Position numbers and translations under genes: made by a program
DNA from: Stutzerimonas decontaminans
Lineage (GTDB): Bacteria; Pseudomonadota; Gammaproteobacteria; Pseudomonadales; Pseudomonadaceae
DNA: 64,000 nucleotides
NCBI RefSeq assembly: GCF_000661915.1
Contig: NZ_CP007509.1
Location: 496,001 to 560,000, forward strand
Direction: 5' to 3'
Notes under the pieces: model-generated
Database searches by the model: none
What the model was told of the DNA's origin: nothing
Seen by the model: only the letters and a program-made list of their open reading frames with translations
In this document: piece by piece, positions 28,382-37,929 of the stretch
How positions within the stretch are numbered: position 1 is the first letter of the stretch
How the letters are laid out: each line of letters opens with the position of its first letter

Positions 28382-29695
28382 TCAAGACAGCAAGGTGCCA
28401 CGCAGCGAGTGAGGCAGCGCATCGTCGATGTGCACGTCGACGAATTGGCCGATCAATCGAGGGTTGTCACAGCGGAAATTGACGATGCGGTTGTGCTCGG
28501 TCCGGCCTTGCAGCATGCCCGGGTCCTTCTTCGAGTAATCGCTGACGAGGATGCGCTGGGTCGTGCCTACCATCCGTCGGCTGTTTTCGAAACCCTGCTG
28601 GTTGATGCGCTGCTGCAGGATGGCCAGGCGCTGCTTTTTGACCTCGTCCGGCGTGTCGTCAACGAGATCGGCTGCTGGCGTGCCGGGGCGGGCGCTGTAG
28701 ACGAAGGAGTAGGAGAAGTCGAAACCGACGTCTTCGATCAGCTTCATGGTCTGCTCGAAGTCCTTGTCGGTCTCGCCGGGAAAGCCGACGATGAAGTCCG
28801 AACTGATCAGGATGTCCGGCACCGCTGCCCGCAGCCGGCGGATGCGCGACTTGTACTCCAGCGCGGTGTGGTTGCGCTTCATTGCCGCGAGGATGCGGTC
28901 GGAGCCGGCCTGCACCGGCAGGTGAAGGTATTTCACCAGCTGCGGAATGTCGGCGTGGGCCTGAATGATGGCGTCGGAAAACTCTAGCGGGTGGCTGGTG
29001 GTGTAGCGAATCCGGCCGATGCCTTCGATCGCAGCGACCGCGTGCAGCAGGTCGGCGAAATCATGCCCGTCGTGGCGGTAGCCGTTGACGTTCTGTCCCA
29101 GCAGGGTGAATTCCTTCACGCCGTTCTCGGCGAGGTGGACGATTTCCGCCAGCACGTCGGCCAGCGGCCGGCTGACTTCCTCACCGCGGGTGTAGGGCAC
29201 CACGCAGAAGGTGCAGTACTTGCTGCAGCCTTCCATGACCGAGACGAAGGCGCTGGGGCCGTCGACGCGCGGCTCGGGCAGGCGGTCGAACTTCTCGATT
29301 TCGGGGAAGGAGATGTCCACCTGCGGCTTCTTGGTGGTGCGCGCGGCGTCGATCATTTCCGGCAGGCGATGCAGCGTCTGCGGGCCGAAGACCACGTCGA
29401 CATAGGGCGCGCGGTCGCGAATCGCCGCGCCTTCCTGGCTGGCCACGCAGCCGCCGACGCCGATCACCAACTGCGGGTTGTCCAGCTTCAGTTCGCGCCA
29501 GCGACCCAGTTGCGAGAAGACCTTTTCCTGAGCCTTTTCGCGAATCGAGCAGGTATTGAGGAGAATCACGTCGGCTTCAGCCGGGTTCTCGGTGATTTCC
29601 ATGGCCTGGTGTTCGCCCAGCAGGTCCACCATGCGCGAGCTGTCGTACTCGTTCATCTGGCAGCCATGGGTTTCGATGAAAAGCTTGCGGGTCAT
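28382..29695 (-). CDS. miaB: tRNA-2-methylthio-N6-dimethylallyladenosine synthase
   Basis: The 437-residue radical-SAM methylthiotransferase has the N-terminal cluster cysteines Cys12, Cys49 and Cys83, the SAM cluster CSKYCTFC at 157, 161 and 164, and a C-terminal TRAM domain. It adds a methylthio group to i6A37 of tRNAs. It is the first gene of the miaB-ybeZ-ybeY-corC-lnt group. Confidence 0.97.
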   Translation of the reverse strand: MTRKLFIETHGCQMNEYDSSRMVDLLGEHQAMEITENPAEADVILLNTCSIREKAQEKVFSQLGRWRELKLDNPQLVIGVGGCVASQEGAAIRDRAPYVDVVFGPQTLHRLPEMIDAARTTKKPQVDISFPEIEKFDRLPEPRVDGPSAFVSVMEGCSKYCTFCVVPYTRGEEVSRPLADVLAEIVHLAENGVKEFTLLGQNVNGYRHDGHDFADLLHAVAAIEGIGRIRYTTSHPLEFSDAIIQAHADIPQLVKYLHLPVQAGSDRILAAMKRNHTALEYKSRIRRLRAAVPDILISSDFIVGFPGETDKDFEQTMKLIEDVGFDFSYSFVYSARPGTPAADLVDDTPDEVKKQRLAILQQRINQQGFENSRRMVGTTQRILVSDYSKKDPGMLQGRTEHNRIVNFRCDNPRLIGQFVDVHIDDALPHSLRGTLLS

Positions 29696-29791
29696 GTTAC
29701 GGGCCGGCGTTGTGCAAAAAATGACCGGCGATTATATGCCCACGGCCGAGCAGGGGAAAGCGCAGGCGGATGCCGCAGGGTTTTGTGACGT

Positions 29792-30328
29792 TCAGGGGAT
29801 CAGCGGCGCGTCGGCTGCCTGCAGCTGCATCAGGTAGTCACGGAAGATCTGGCCGAGTACCTGGGTGGCGATTTCCAGCTCGTCGCGGCGCATCTGCGCG
29901 GAGACCCGGTCGGCGGTATCCAGTGCATCGTCCTCGCCGTTGACGGCAGCCATCTTCAGCACGATGTAGGCTTGCACGTTGTTGGCCTTGACGCCCTCGC
30001 CACGGAAGAACATCACACCCAACCGGTGCTGCGCGGCCCCATGACCACGCAAGGACGCCTGCTCGAACCAGTACAGCGCCTTGGCCAGATCGCGCGGTGC
30101 GCGGCGACCGTCGTAATGGAACTCGCCCAGCTCGTAGGCAGCCTGCATATCGCCTTCGCTGGCAGCCTGCTGACAGCTGCGCAGGGCTTCGGGCAATTCT
30201 TCGGGAAGCGTATCGAGCGCGCAGCGGGCAGTCGCCGGGATCAGCAGGGTGTTCCCGCCGGCGATAGCCGTGAGAGGCGAGAGAAGCAGCAGACAGCCCA
30301 AAGACAGGATGCGGCCGGTGCGGATCAT
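29792..30328 (-). CDS. Secreted SEL1-repeat protein
   Basis: The 178-residue protein has a signal peptide (about 1-23, cleavage after AIA). Two to three SEL1-like repeats follow (about 60-130), with AAYELGEFHYDGR and AQHRLGVMFFRGEGV. SEL1 repeats form helical scaffolds for protein contacts, and the partner is unknown. It ends 97 bp before the miaB start on the same strand. Confidence 0.85.
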   Translation of the reverse strand: MIRTGRILSLGCLLLLSPLTAIAGGNTLLIPATARCALDTLPEELPEALRSCQQAASEGDMQAAYELGEFHYDGRRAPRDLAKALYWFEQASLRGHGAAQHRLGVMFFRGEGVKANNVQAYIVLKMAAVNGEDDALDTADRVSAQMRRDELEIATQVLGQIFRDYLMQLQAADAPLIP

Positions 30329-30445
30329 GAAAATCTGGCGCCTCGAGGAGCAGGGCGGTAATGAAAGGCTGGAACGAGCCAGCCGTCACATTATGGATAA
30401 GCTGCAGTCTGCTTACAAAGCCTTTAACCGCCTGCCATCGGCTTT

Positions 30446-31081
30446 TTATGTGGCTGCCGGCTGGTCCTCGGTCGCGCTGCCCGGCAGGTGTACCAGCAAG
30501 GCGGCGATAAGCGGGCTGGCAATTGCCAGAAGCAGCGGGCGCAGTTCGCTGAGCGGATTGTCTATCAGCAAGCTGTTTGGAAGCGGCGCGGTGCCGAGTA
30601 AGAGGACGCCGGCTGCCAGTCCTACGGCGGTCGGCAGGCTAGCGGGCCATTGCAGTGCAGCGGCATAGGCCACCAGCAGTGCACTGGCCAGCATCAGGCC
30701 GAATGCGTAGGGCTCGCTCCAGCCGAGCTGTCGCGCCAGCTCGAAGAACACGCACAGACCCAATATCGCACGCCCCCAGTTCGGCCGGCTCCAGCGCCAG
30801 CGGCGTGCCAGGGTCAGCGCCGCCGCTGCGATCAGCGGCAGACCGAGCAGCAGGCTGGCGCGCTCCAACCACTGATGGGCTTCCTCCAGGTCGATGCCGA
30901 TCAGGCTGGCGGCGCCGCACGCGCCACTCGCCGCTGCGAGGATGAGGCCAAGCATCGCGCTGAACAGCGCCGGCTGGTCCGCTTCGCCGTAGTGGCGCCG
31001 AGCGCGGCCGATCCACACCGCGCTGACGCCCGCCGCGAGGAGCAGCAGTACCGCTTGCAGCAGCTGCATCGTCTCGCTCAC
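30446..31081 (-). CDS. Conserved membrane protein of unknown function
   Basis: The 211-residue protein has about six hydrophobic segments and no recognised motif. The GTG at 31081 overlaps the hemL stop (GTGA), so it is translationally coupled to hemL. An ATG four codons in is an alternative start. Its C-terminus is soluble and rich in Ala, Thr and Glu. Confidence 0.78.
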   Translation of the reverse strand: MSETMQLLQAVLLLLAAGVSAVWIGRARRHYGEADQPALFSAMLGLILAAASGACGAASLIGIDLEEAHQWLERASLLLGLPLIAAAALTLARRWRWSRPNWGRAILGLCVFFELARQLGWSEPYAFGLMLASALLVAYAAALQWPASLPTAVGLAAGVLLLGTAPLPNSLLIDNPLSELRPLLLAIASPLIAALLVHLPGSATEDQPAAT

Positions 31082-32361
31082 TTGAGTTTGGCGAAGGCGC
31101 GCTCGGCGGCCTCCAGGGTGATCGCCAGCTCGGCATCGCCATGGGCGATGGAGGTGAAACCCGCCTCGAATGCACTCGGCGCCAGGTACACGCCGCCTTC
31201 GAGCATCAGATGGAAGAAGCGCTTGAAGCGATCGGCATCGCTGGCCATGACATCACCGAAGGTGACGATATCGTCGGCGCCGCTGAAATACAGGCCGAAC
31301 ATGCCGCCGACCTGGGTGGTGACGAAGGGGATGCCGGCAGCATCGGCGCGGTCCTGCAGGCCCTGCAGCATACGGCTGGTGTAGGCGCTCAGCTCGTCGT
31401 GGAAGCCTGGACGGCTGATCAAGCCCAGCGTGGTCAGGCCTGCGGCCATGGCCAGCGGATTGCCGGACAGGGTGCCGGCCTGGTACACCGGGCCGAGCGG
31501 CGCGATGTGTTCCATGATGGCGCGCTTGCCGCCGAAGCAGCCGACCGGCATGCCGCCGCCGATGATCTTGCCGAAAGTCGACAGATCCGGCGTTACGCCG
31601 TAGTAGGCCTGGGCGCCGCCGAGGGCGACGCGGAAACCAGTCATCACCTCGTCGAAGATCAGTACCACGCCATGCGCATCACACAGGGTGCGCAGGCCTT
31701 CGAGGAAGCCCGGCGCCGGCGGCACGCAGTTCATGTTGCCGGCGACTGGCTCGACGATGATGCAGGCGACCTGCTCGCCCTTTTCCTGCAGCGTGGCTTC
31801 GACTTCGGCGAGGTCGTTATAGGCCAGGGTCAGCGTGTGCTTGGCGAAATCCGCCGGCACGCCGGCCGAGCTCGGCACGCCCTGGGTCAGTGCGCCGGAG
31901 CCGGCTTTCACCAGCAGGCTGTCGGAGTGGCCGTGGTAGCAGCCTTCGAACTTGATGATCGCGTCGCGGCCGGTATAGCCGCGGGCCAGGCGGATCGCGC
32001 TCATGGTCGCCTCGGTGCCGGAGCTGACCATACGCACCATCTCCATGGACGGCACCAGGCGGCAGACCAGCTCGGCCATCTCGGTTTCCATGGCGGTTGG
32101 CGCACCATAGGACAGGCCGTGTTCGAGCTGGCGACGCACGGCATCCAGCACTTGCGGATGGCTGTGGCCGAGGATCATCGGGCCCCAGGAACCGACGTAG
32201 TCGACGTAGCGCTTGTCGTCCTCGTCGATCACATAGGCGCCTTCGGCGTGCTTGAGGAACAGCGGGGTGCCGCCGACGCTGCGGAACGCGCGAACGGGTG
32301 AGTTGACTCCGCCCGGGATATGGGTCTGGGCGCTGGCGAAAAGGGTTTCGGAACGGGACAT
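31078..32361 (-). CDS. hemL: Glutamate-1-semialdehyde 2,1-aminomutase
   Basis: The ATG at 32361 gives 427 residues, the standard length; the upstream extension is not gene-like. It is a class III PLP aminotransferase, with the PLP lysine at Lys265 in [12 protein letters not shown] and SSGTEATM near 113-120. HemL makes 5-aminolevulinate from glutamate semialdehyde in the C5 haem pathway. It is downstream of thiD and thiE, but a terminator-like hairpin intervenes. Confidence 0.98.
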   Translation of the reverse strand: MSRSETLFASAQTHIPGGVNSPVRAFRSVGGTPLFLKHAEGAYVIDEDDKRYVDYVGSWGPMILGHSHPQVLDAVRRQLEHGLSYGAPTAMETEMAELVCRLVPSMEMVRMVSSGTEATMSAIRLARGYTGRDAIIKFEGCYHGHSDSLLVKAGSGALTQGVPSSAGVPADFAKHTLTLAYNDLAEVEATLQEKGEQVACIIVEPVAGNMNCVPPAPGFLEGLRTLCDAHGVVLIFDEVMTGFRVALGGAQAYYGVTPDLSTFGKIIGGGMPVGCFGGKRAIMEHIAPLGPVYQAGTLSGNPLAMAAGLTTLGLISRPGFHDELSAYTSRMLQGLQDRADAAGIPFVTTQVGGMFGLYFSGADDIVTFGDVMASDADRFKRFFHLMLEGGVYLAPSAFEAGFTSIAHGDAELAITLEAAERAFAKLK

Positions 32362-32369
32362 GCGGGCCT

Positions 32370-32406
32370 CGCAAAACAAGGGCGGACCGCCGTGCTGCGG
32401 TCCGCC
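32370..32406 (-). terminator. Terminator-like hairpin between thiE and hemL
   Basis: A 10-bp perfect stem GGCGGACCGC/GCGGTCCGCC (32381-32390 with 32397-32406) with a 6-base loop. On the minus strand it is followed by CTTGTTTTG. It sits 10 bp after the thiE stop and 20 bp before the hemL ATG, so some attenuation into hemL is possible. Confidence 0.55.
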
Positions 32407-32416
32407 GTGGCGGAAT

Positions 32417-33058
32417 TCAGGGGGCGATGAACAACTGGCTGAACGCGCGAGCGCGGCGTTCGACCTCGGCCGGGCTCTCGGCGGCGAACAGGGCATGGAC
32501 GACGGCGATCATCTGTACACCTTCGGCGATCAGTGAAGGCGCGGTGTCCAGGGTGATGCCACCGATTGCAACGACGGGCAGGCCGATGCGGGTGCGGGCT
32601 TCGCGCAGCAGCTCGGGATTGGCCGAGGGTGCACCCGGTTTTGTCTGTGACTGAAAGAAGCGGCCGAAGGCGACATAGCTAGCACCGTCACGCGCGGCCT
32701 GTTCGGCCAGGGGCAGCTGTGCATGACAGGTGGCGCCGATGATTGCCTGGCGGCCGAGCAGGGCGCGGGCCGCGGCGAGCGAACCATCCTCCTGCCCGAG
32801 GTGCAGGCCGACGCCCAATCGGGCGGCCAGTTCGGCGTCATCGTTGATGATCAGCTGCGCACCATGCCGGGCACAGAGTTCCTGCAGCGCGTCGGCTTCG
32901 CGTAAACGGCGGGCTTCGTCGCTGGATTTGTCACGGTACTGCAGCAGCCGGGCGCCCCCTTTCAGAGCGGCTTCGACGTAAGGCAGCAGGCGGCCTTCGG
33001 CGAGCAACTTGCTGTCGGTGATGGCGTACAGGCCGCGCAGGCGAGTCGATTCCTTCAT
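32417..33058 (-). CDS. thiE: Thiamine-phosphate synthase
   Basis: The ATG at 33058 (GGAGAG upstream) gives 213 residues of the TIM-barrel ThiE family, with GLYAITD at the start, LLQYRDK, GVHLGQEDG and VAIGGIT. It joins HMP-PP and HET-P to form thiamine phosphate. It follows thiD by 14 bp. Confidence 0.97.
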   Translation of the reverse strand: MKESTRLRGLYAITDSKLLAEGRLLPYVEAALKGGARLLQYRDKSSDEARRLREADALQELCARHGAQLIINDDAELAARLGVGLHLGQEDGSLAAARALLGRQAIIGATCHAQLPLAEQAARDGASYVAFGRFFQSQTKPGAPSANPELLREARTRIGLPVVAIGGITLDTAPSLIAEGVQMIAVVHALFAAESPAEVERRARAFSQLFIAP

Positions 33059-33072
33059 ACGCTGCTCTCCAG

Positions 33073-33867
33073 TCAGGCGAGATCCAGCGGCAGACGCCGC
33101 GGAATGTATTGCCCGTGGCCGGGCGCCTCGGCATCGCGCAAGGTGCGCCAGGTGTAATCGAGTGCCGACCTGACCGCGCTGGTCAGCTCCTCGCCCAGTG
33201 CCAGGCGTCCGGCAAGGGCGCTGGCCAGGGTGCAACCGGAGCCATGGTAGCTGCCCGGCAAGCGTGCGCAGGTGAAATCGTGGCGGCTGCCATCTCGGCA
33301 ATACAGGCGGTTGTGCACTTCACTTTCGTCGCCGTGGCCGCCGGTGATCAGCAGGTTGCGGATATGTGGCAGCAGCCGTTCGGCACACTCATCGGCGCTG
33401 CCCTCGGGCAGTTCGGCAAGGATGCGCGCTTCCGGCAGGTTCGGCGTGGCGATGGTCGACACTGGAAACAGCCGCTCGCGCATGGCGTAGCCGACATCGT
33501 CCTTGCCCAGCGCGCCACCGCCACCGGCACGCAGCACCGGGTCGCAAACCAGCGGGACGCCAGGCAGCCTGTTCATGATTTGGAGAACGGTCCCGACCAT
33601 TTCCACCGAGCCGAGCATGCCCAGCTTGACCGCCGCAATAGGCATGTCGGCGATCACCGCATTGGCCTGGGCGAGCACCCATTCGCGGTCGAGCACGCGG
33701 AAGTCGGAGACGTTGACGGTGTCCTGCACGGTCAGTGCGGTGACGGTCGGCGCGGCGTGGCAAGCCTGCGCCAACAGAGCTTCGATGTCCGCCTGCAGAC
33801 CGGCGCCGCCACTGGGATCATGGCCGGAAAGACAGAGGACGACAGGTCGTGAAGTAGGGTTTTTCAT
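33073..33867 (-). CDS. thiD: Hydroxymethylpyrimidine (phosphate) kinase
   Basis: From the ATG at 33867 the protein has 264 residues of the ribokinase/PfkB fold: [14 protein letters not shown] near residues 14-27 and the C-terminal [15 protein letters not shown] anion-hole motif. It phosphorylates HMP and HMP-P for thiamine synthesis. It pairs with thiE and is divergent from the sensor kinase. Confidence 0.97.
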   Translation of the reverse strand: MKNPTSRPVVLCLSGHDPSGGAGLQADIEALLAQACHAAPTVTALTVQDTVNVSDFRVLDREWVLAQANAVIADMPIAAVKLGMLGSVEMVGTVLQIMNRLPGVPLVCDPVLRAGGGGALGKDDVGYAMRERLFPVSTIATPNLPEARILAELPEGSADECAERLLPHIRNLLITGGHGDESEVHNRLYCRDGSRHDFTCARLPGSYHGSGCTLASALAGRLALGEELTSAVRSALDYTWRTLRDAEAPGHGQYIPRRLPLDLA

Positions 33868-34091
33868 GGCGTGCGAGCTTATCACCAAACGATGCTGGCG
33901 GGACGCAGCAGTTGTGCGTCGATCCGCCATCAACGCACTCTAGCCAGTCATCGGCTAATGGCGGTGTGTGCGATTCGCTTTTCCGGCGGGAACGGGCGCT
34001 GTGGTAGATTGCTGGCACTTTGATTTTCGGACGCAGCGGCGGGGTTCACGGGCGTGAATTCGTGTTCGCCGCGCGGCCAGCACGAGGCATT

Positions 34092-36092
34092 ATGCGGTAC
34101 GTCTTCCTCTTCTTCCTGGCTCTTCTGCCTGCCCTGGCTGCTGCCGTCGAGCTTGATGAGCACACGCGCCATTTGCCGCTTGGCCAGGTGATGCAGGTGT
34201 TCGAGGATCCGCTCGGCGAGGCGCGCATAGAAGACGTCGCCTCGACCGCTTTCGAAAGCCGCTTCCAGCCGCATCAGACCGCCGTGTTCAACGCCGGTTA
34301 TTCCCGCTCCGTGCACTGGGTGCGTGTCGATCTGCACTACCGGCCACAGGTGGCGCAGGGAGCCAGGCGCTGGTTGCTGGAGGTGGCCTATCCGCCACTG
34401 GACAGCCTGCAGCTCTATCTGGCCGACGGCCAGGGCGGCTACCGCCTGGCCCGGGATACTGGCGACACCAAACCGTGGGCCAGTCGCGAGATCCGCCAGG
34501 GCAACTACCTGTTCGAGATCGAACTGCAGCCCGAGCAGCCGCAGCGGGCCTATCTGCGCGTAGAGAGCGAGGGGTCGATCCAGGTGCCGCTGAGCCTCTG
34601 GTCGCAGCACGCCTACCTCGAAGCGCAGCCGGGGCGCATCTACGTGCTGGGCATGATCTACGGCGTGCTGCTGGCGATGCTGGTCTACAACCTGTTCATC
34701 TATATCAGCATCCGCGACCCCAGTTATCTCTACTACATCCTCTACATCGCCGCGTTCGGTCTCTATCAGGTTTCGGTGAATGGCGCCGGCGTGCAGTTCC
34801 TCTGGCCGGACCGGCCCTGGTGGGCCAATGCCGCGACGCCGCTGCTGATCGGGGCTACCGGGCTGTTCGGCTGCCTGTTCACGCGCAGCTTCCTGCGCAC
34901 CGCCGAGCACAGCCGCTGGGTGGACTGGCTGCTGCGGCTGATCATTGCCTTCTCCGTGGTCGTGATGGTGCTGGCGCTGGCGACCGATTACGGAGTAGCC
35001 CTGCGTCTGGCCACCGCCCTGGCGCTGCTGTTCACGCTGGCAGTGTTTGCCGCCGGCATCCTGGCCTGGCTGCGCGGCATGCGCGTGGCGCGCTACTTCA
35101 TCATCGCCTGGAGCGCGCTGCTGGTCGGCGGGCAGATCAACACGCTGATGGTGCTCGGGCACCTGCCGCACAATTTCCTGACCATGTACGCCAGTCAGCT
35201 GGGCGCCGCGCTGGAGGTGGTGCTGCTGTCGATGGCGCTGGCCGATCGCATCAATGCCCTCAAGGACGAGCGGGCGAAGATCCTGGAAAACGCCCGTGCC
35301 GAGCTGGAGCAGCTGAACCGCGAACTCGCCGAGAGCAACCGGCTCAAGGACGAGTTCCTCTCCAACATCAGTCATGAATTGCGCACGCCGATGATGGGCG
35401 TGATGGGTGCCCTGGAGCTGTTGCCCAAGTCCGATACAGTGGAAGAGCTGCAGCAGTATCAGCACATCGCCACCGGATCGGCGCGCGACATGATGCGCCT
35501 GGTCAACAACATCCTGGTCCTCAGCGAACTGCGTGCCGGCAAGCTGCGTCTGCAGGAGCAGCGCTTCAGCCTCAGGGATACAGCGGCACGGCTGCACCAG
35601 CAGTTCGGTGGCCTGGCCCGGGACAAGGGATTGGCCTTCGATCTCGAGTTCGACGAGAAGCTGCCCGATCGCGTTTACGGCGATGGCGAAAAGCTGGAAC
35701 AGAGCATCTGTCATCTGCTCGACAACGCGGTCAAGTTCACCTCCCGTGGCGCCGTGAACCTGCGCTTCACGGGCGCGATCGAGCGGCGCCAGCTGCAGCT
35801 GAACGTCGAGGTCGTCGACAGCGGCATCGGTTTCAGCGATGCCGACCAGGCCTTCCTCTATCATCAATTCCGCCAGGTGGATGGCTCGATGACGCGCCGC
35901 TACGGCGGTCTCGGCATCGGCCTGGCGATCAGTCGCGGTCTGATCCAGGTGCTCGGCGGTTGGCTGGAACAGCAGTCGCGGCCGGGGCTGGGCAGCCGCT
36001 TCGGCATTCATGTCCGCTTTGCCCTGAGTTCTGCCGACGGGCCGGCTGCCGACGCAGCGTCTGCCGTTCCGCCCTCCGCGCCGATTGCCTGA
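34092..36092 (+). CDS. 7TMR-DISM sensor histidine kinase
   Basis: The ATG at 34092 (ACGAGG upstream) gives 666 residues. There is a signal peptide (about 1-17), then a 7TMR-DISM extracellular domain (about 30-175), seven membrane segments (about 190-390), a short coiled coil (about 395-420), HisKA with phospho-acceptor His428 in ISHELRTPM, and an HATPase with HLLDNAVKF, DSGIGF and GGLGIGLAIS. The C-terminus ends in an Ala/Pro tail with no receiver domain. No response-regulator gene is adjacent, so it is an orphan kinase. The family senses extracellular ligands (compare LadS and RetS), but its ligand is unknown. Confidence 0.92.
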   Translation: MRYVFLFFLALLPALAAAVELDEHTRHLPLGQVMQVFEDPLGEARIEDVASTAFESRFQPHQTAVFNAGYSRSVHWVRVDLHYRPQVAQGARRWLLEVAYPPLDSLQLYLADGQGGYRLARDTGDTKPWASREIRQGNYLFEIELQPEQPQRAYLRVESEGSIQVPLSLWSQHAYLEAQPGRIYVLGMIYGVLLAMLVYNLFIYISIRDPSYLYYILYIAAFGLYQVSVNGAGVQFLWPDRPWWANAATPLLIGATGLFGCLFTRSFLRTAEHSRWVDWLLRLIIAFSVVVMVLALATDYGVALRLATALALLFTLAVFAAGILAWLRGMRVARYFIIAWSALLVGGQINTLMVLGHLPHNFLTMYASQLGAALEVVLLSMALADRINALKDERAKILENARAELEQLNRELAESNRLKDEFLSNISHELRTPMMGVMGALELLPKSDTVEELQQYQHIATGSARDMMRLVNNILVLSELRAGKLRLQEQRFSLRDTAARLHQQFGGLARDKGLAFDLEFDEKLPDRVYGDGEKLEQSICHLLDNAVKFTSRGAVNLRFTGAIERRQLQLNVEVVDSGIGFSDADQAFLYHQFRQVDGSMTRRYGGLGIGLAISRGLIQVLGGWLEQQSRPGLGSRFGIHVRFALSSADGPAADAASAVPPSAPIA

Positions 36093-36223
36093 CGCGCGGA
36101 CCTTTTGGCCGATACCTCGCTTCAATCGTCGCCGCAGCGCGTGTTTCACTGCTGGTCCACCGTGCTTGCCGACTACGCTTGCTGACAGCCGTCGCGGCAT
36201 CGGTATCGAAGGAGGACGTTCAG

Positions 36224-37873
36224 ATGAATCTGCAGACCAGCGCCGAAACCCATGAGGTCACCAATCAGGTGCCGCCGCTCGATGGTGCCAACCTCTACCG
36301 CATCGATCTGCCGCTGCAGCAGTGGGTACAGCGTTACCATGCCGGCTGGGCCGAGGATCGTCTGGACTGCTACGGCGCGCTCGCCGGTGGGCCGCTGATG
36401 CAGGCCGGCTTTCTCGCCAACGAGAACAAACCGGTGTTCAAGAGCCATGACCGCTACGGCCATCGTATCGATCTGGTGGAGTTTCACCCGGCCTATCACG
36501 AGCTGATGCGCACGGCCATCGAGCACGGTATACCGTCGCTGCCCTGGAGCGATCCCCAGCCCGGCGCTCAGGTGGCGCGTGCCGCCTTGATGTACCTGCA
36601 CAACCAGGCCGAGGCCGGCAGCAGCTGCCCGCTGACCATGACCTACGCCAGCGTGCCGGCACTGCGCCTGCAGCCAGACCTTGCCGAACGTTGGCTGCCG
36701 AAGATCCTTGCCCGCGAGTACGACCCGCGCAACCTGCCGATGGAGCAGAAGGCTGGCGTGACCATCGGCATGGCGATGACCGAGAAACAGGGCGGCACCG
36801 ACGTGCGCGCCAACAGCACCCGCGCCTATCCGATCGATACCGGCGGGCCAGGGCAGGCGTACGAGCTGGTCGGCCACAAGTGGTTCTGCTCGGCGCCGAT
36901 GTGCGATGCCTTCCTCACCCTGGCGCAGACCGACAAGGGGCTGTCCTGCTTCCTGCTGCCGCGCCATCGGCCGGACGGCACGCGCAACCAGTTCTATATC
37001 CAGCGCCTGAAGAACAAACTCGGCAACTGGGCCAACGCCTCCAGCGAAGTCGAATACCGCGGCGCGCTGGCGTGGATGGTCGGTGAGGAAGGGCGCGGCG
37101 TGCCGACCATCATCGAAATGGTTTCCTCGACCCGTTTCGACTGCATGATCGGCTCCAGCTCGCTGATGCGTCAGGCATTGACCCAGGCCATGCACCACTG
37201 CGCGCACCGCTTGGTCGGCGGCCGCGTCCTGCTCGAGCAGCCGCTGATGCAGAACGTGCTGGCTGATCTTGCGCTGGAAAGCGAAGCGGCGCTGGCGCTG
37301 ACCCTGCGCATGGGTCGTGCTCAGGACAACCGCCACGACGAGCAGGAAGACAAGTTCGCCCGGCTGGTCACCGCCGTTGGCAAATACTGGATCTGCAAGC
37401 GCGCACCGAACATGATCGCCGAGGCCAGCGAATGTCTGGGCGGCGCCGGCTATGTCGAGGAGACCATACTGCCGCGGCTATACCGCGAGGCGCCGGTCAA
37501 CTCCATCTGGGAAGGCTCGGGCAACGTGCAGTGCCTGGATGTATTGCGTGCCCTGTCGAAGGAGCCGGGCGTAATCGAGGTGCTATTTGCCGAGCTCGGC
37601 GATGGCCACGGTGAGGCGCGGCTTAAGGCGCATATCCAGCGGCTGCAGCGCGCCTTCACCGATACCGATGACATCCAGTACCGCGCCCGCCAGCTGACCG
37701 AGGACGTGGCCGTCGCGCTGCAGGCCGGGTTGTTGCTCGAGGCGGGCAACTCCGCCGTTTCGGATGCTTTCATTGCCAGCCGACTGGAAGGGCAGGGCCG
37801 CGTGTATGGCACCTTGCCGCGCGGGCTCGACATTCAGGCCCTGCTGAGCCGCAGCGCCCCGTTCCCAGGATAA
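36224..37873 (+). CDS. AidB-like acyl-CoA dehydrogenase
   Basis: The ATG at 36224 (GGAGGA upstream) gives 549 residues, the long form typical of AidB rather than the 380-residue catabolic enzymes. Runs are GMAMTEKQGGTDVRANST, HKWFCSAPMCDAFL, ECLGGAGYVEE and PVNSIWEGSGNVQCLDVLR, all AidB-like. AidB of E. coli is a flavoprotein induced by alkylating agents. No ada or alkylation-response gene lies nearby. Confidence 0.88.
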   Translation: MNLQTSAETHEVTNQVPPLDGANLYRIDLPLQQWVQRYHAGWAEDRLDCYGALAGGPLMQAGFLANENKPVFKSHDRYGHRIDLVEFHPAYHELMRTAIEHGIPSLPWSDPQPGAQVARAALMYLHNQAEAGSSCPLTMTYASVPALRLQPDLAERWLPKILAREYDPRNLPMEQKAGVTIGMAMTEKQGGTDVRANSTRAYPIDTGGPGQAYELVGHKWFCSAPMCDAFLTLAQTDKGLSCFLLPRHRPDGTRNQFYIQRLKNKLGNWANASSEVEYRGALAWMVGEEGRGVPTIIEMVSSTRFDCMIGSSSLMRQALTQAMHHCAHRLVGGRVLLEQPLMQNVLADLALESEAALALTLRMGRAQDNRHDEQEDKFARLVTAVGKYWICKRAPNMIAEASECLGGAGYVEETILPRLYREAPVNSIWEGSGNVQCLDVLRALSKEPGVIEVLFAELGDGHGEARLKAHIQRLQRAFTDTDDIQYRARQLTEDVAVALQAGLLLEAGNSAVSDAFIASRLEGQGRVYGTLPRGLDIQALLSRSAPFPG

Positions 37874-37929
37874 TTGCTCAACTTTTGCTCAGTGATGCCG
37901 AAGTAGTGGCATCAGGCGGAGGGTCGGGC

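Noticed and set aside
33948..36200. 750-residue open frame on the minus strand opposite the sensor kinase
   Set aside because: The plus-strand kinase has all catalytic motifs in order; the minus frame is Gln/His/Arg-rich shadow sequence.
35960..36223. Extension of the AidB-like gene into the kinase gene
   Set aside because: A good GGAGGA ribosome site precedes the ATG at 36224, and the extension overlaps the end of the kinase in another frame.
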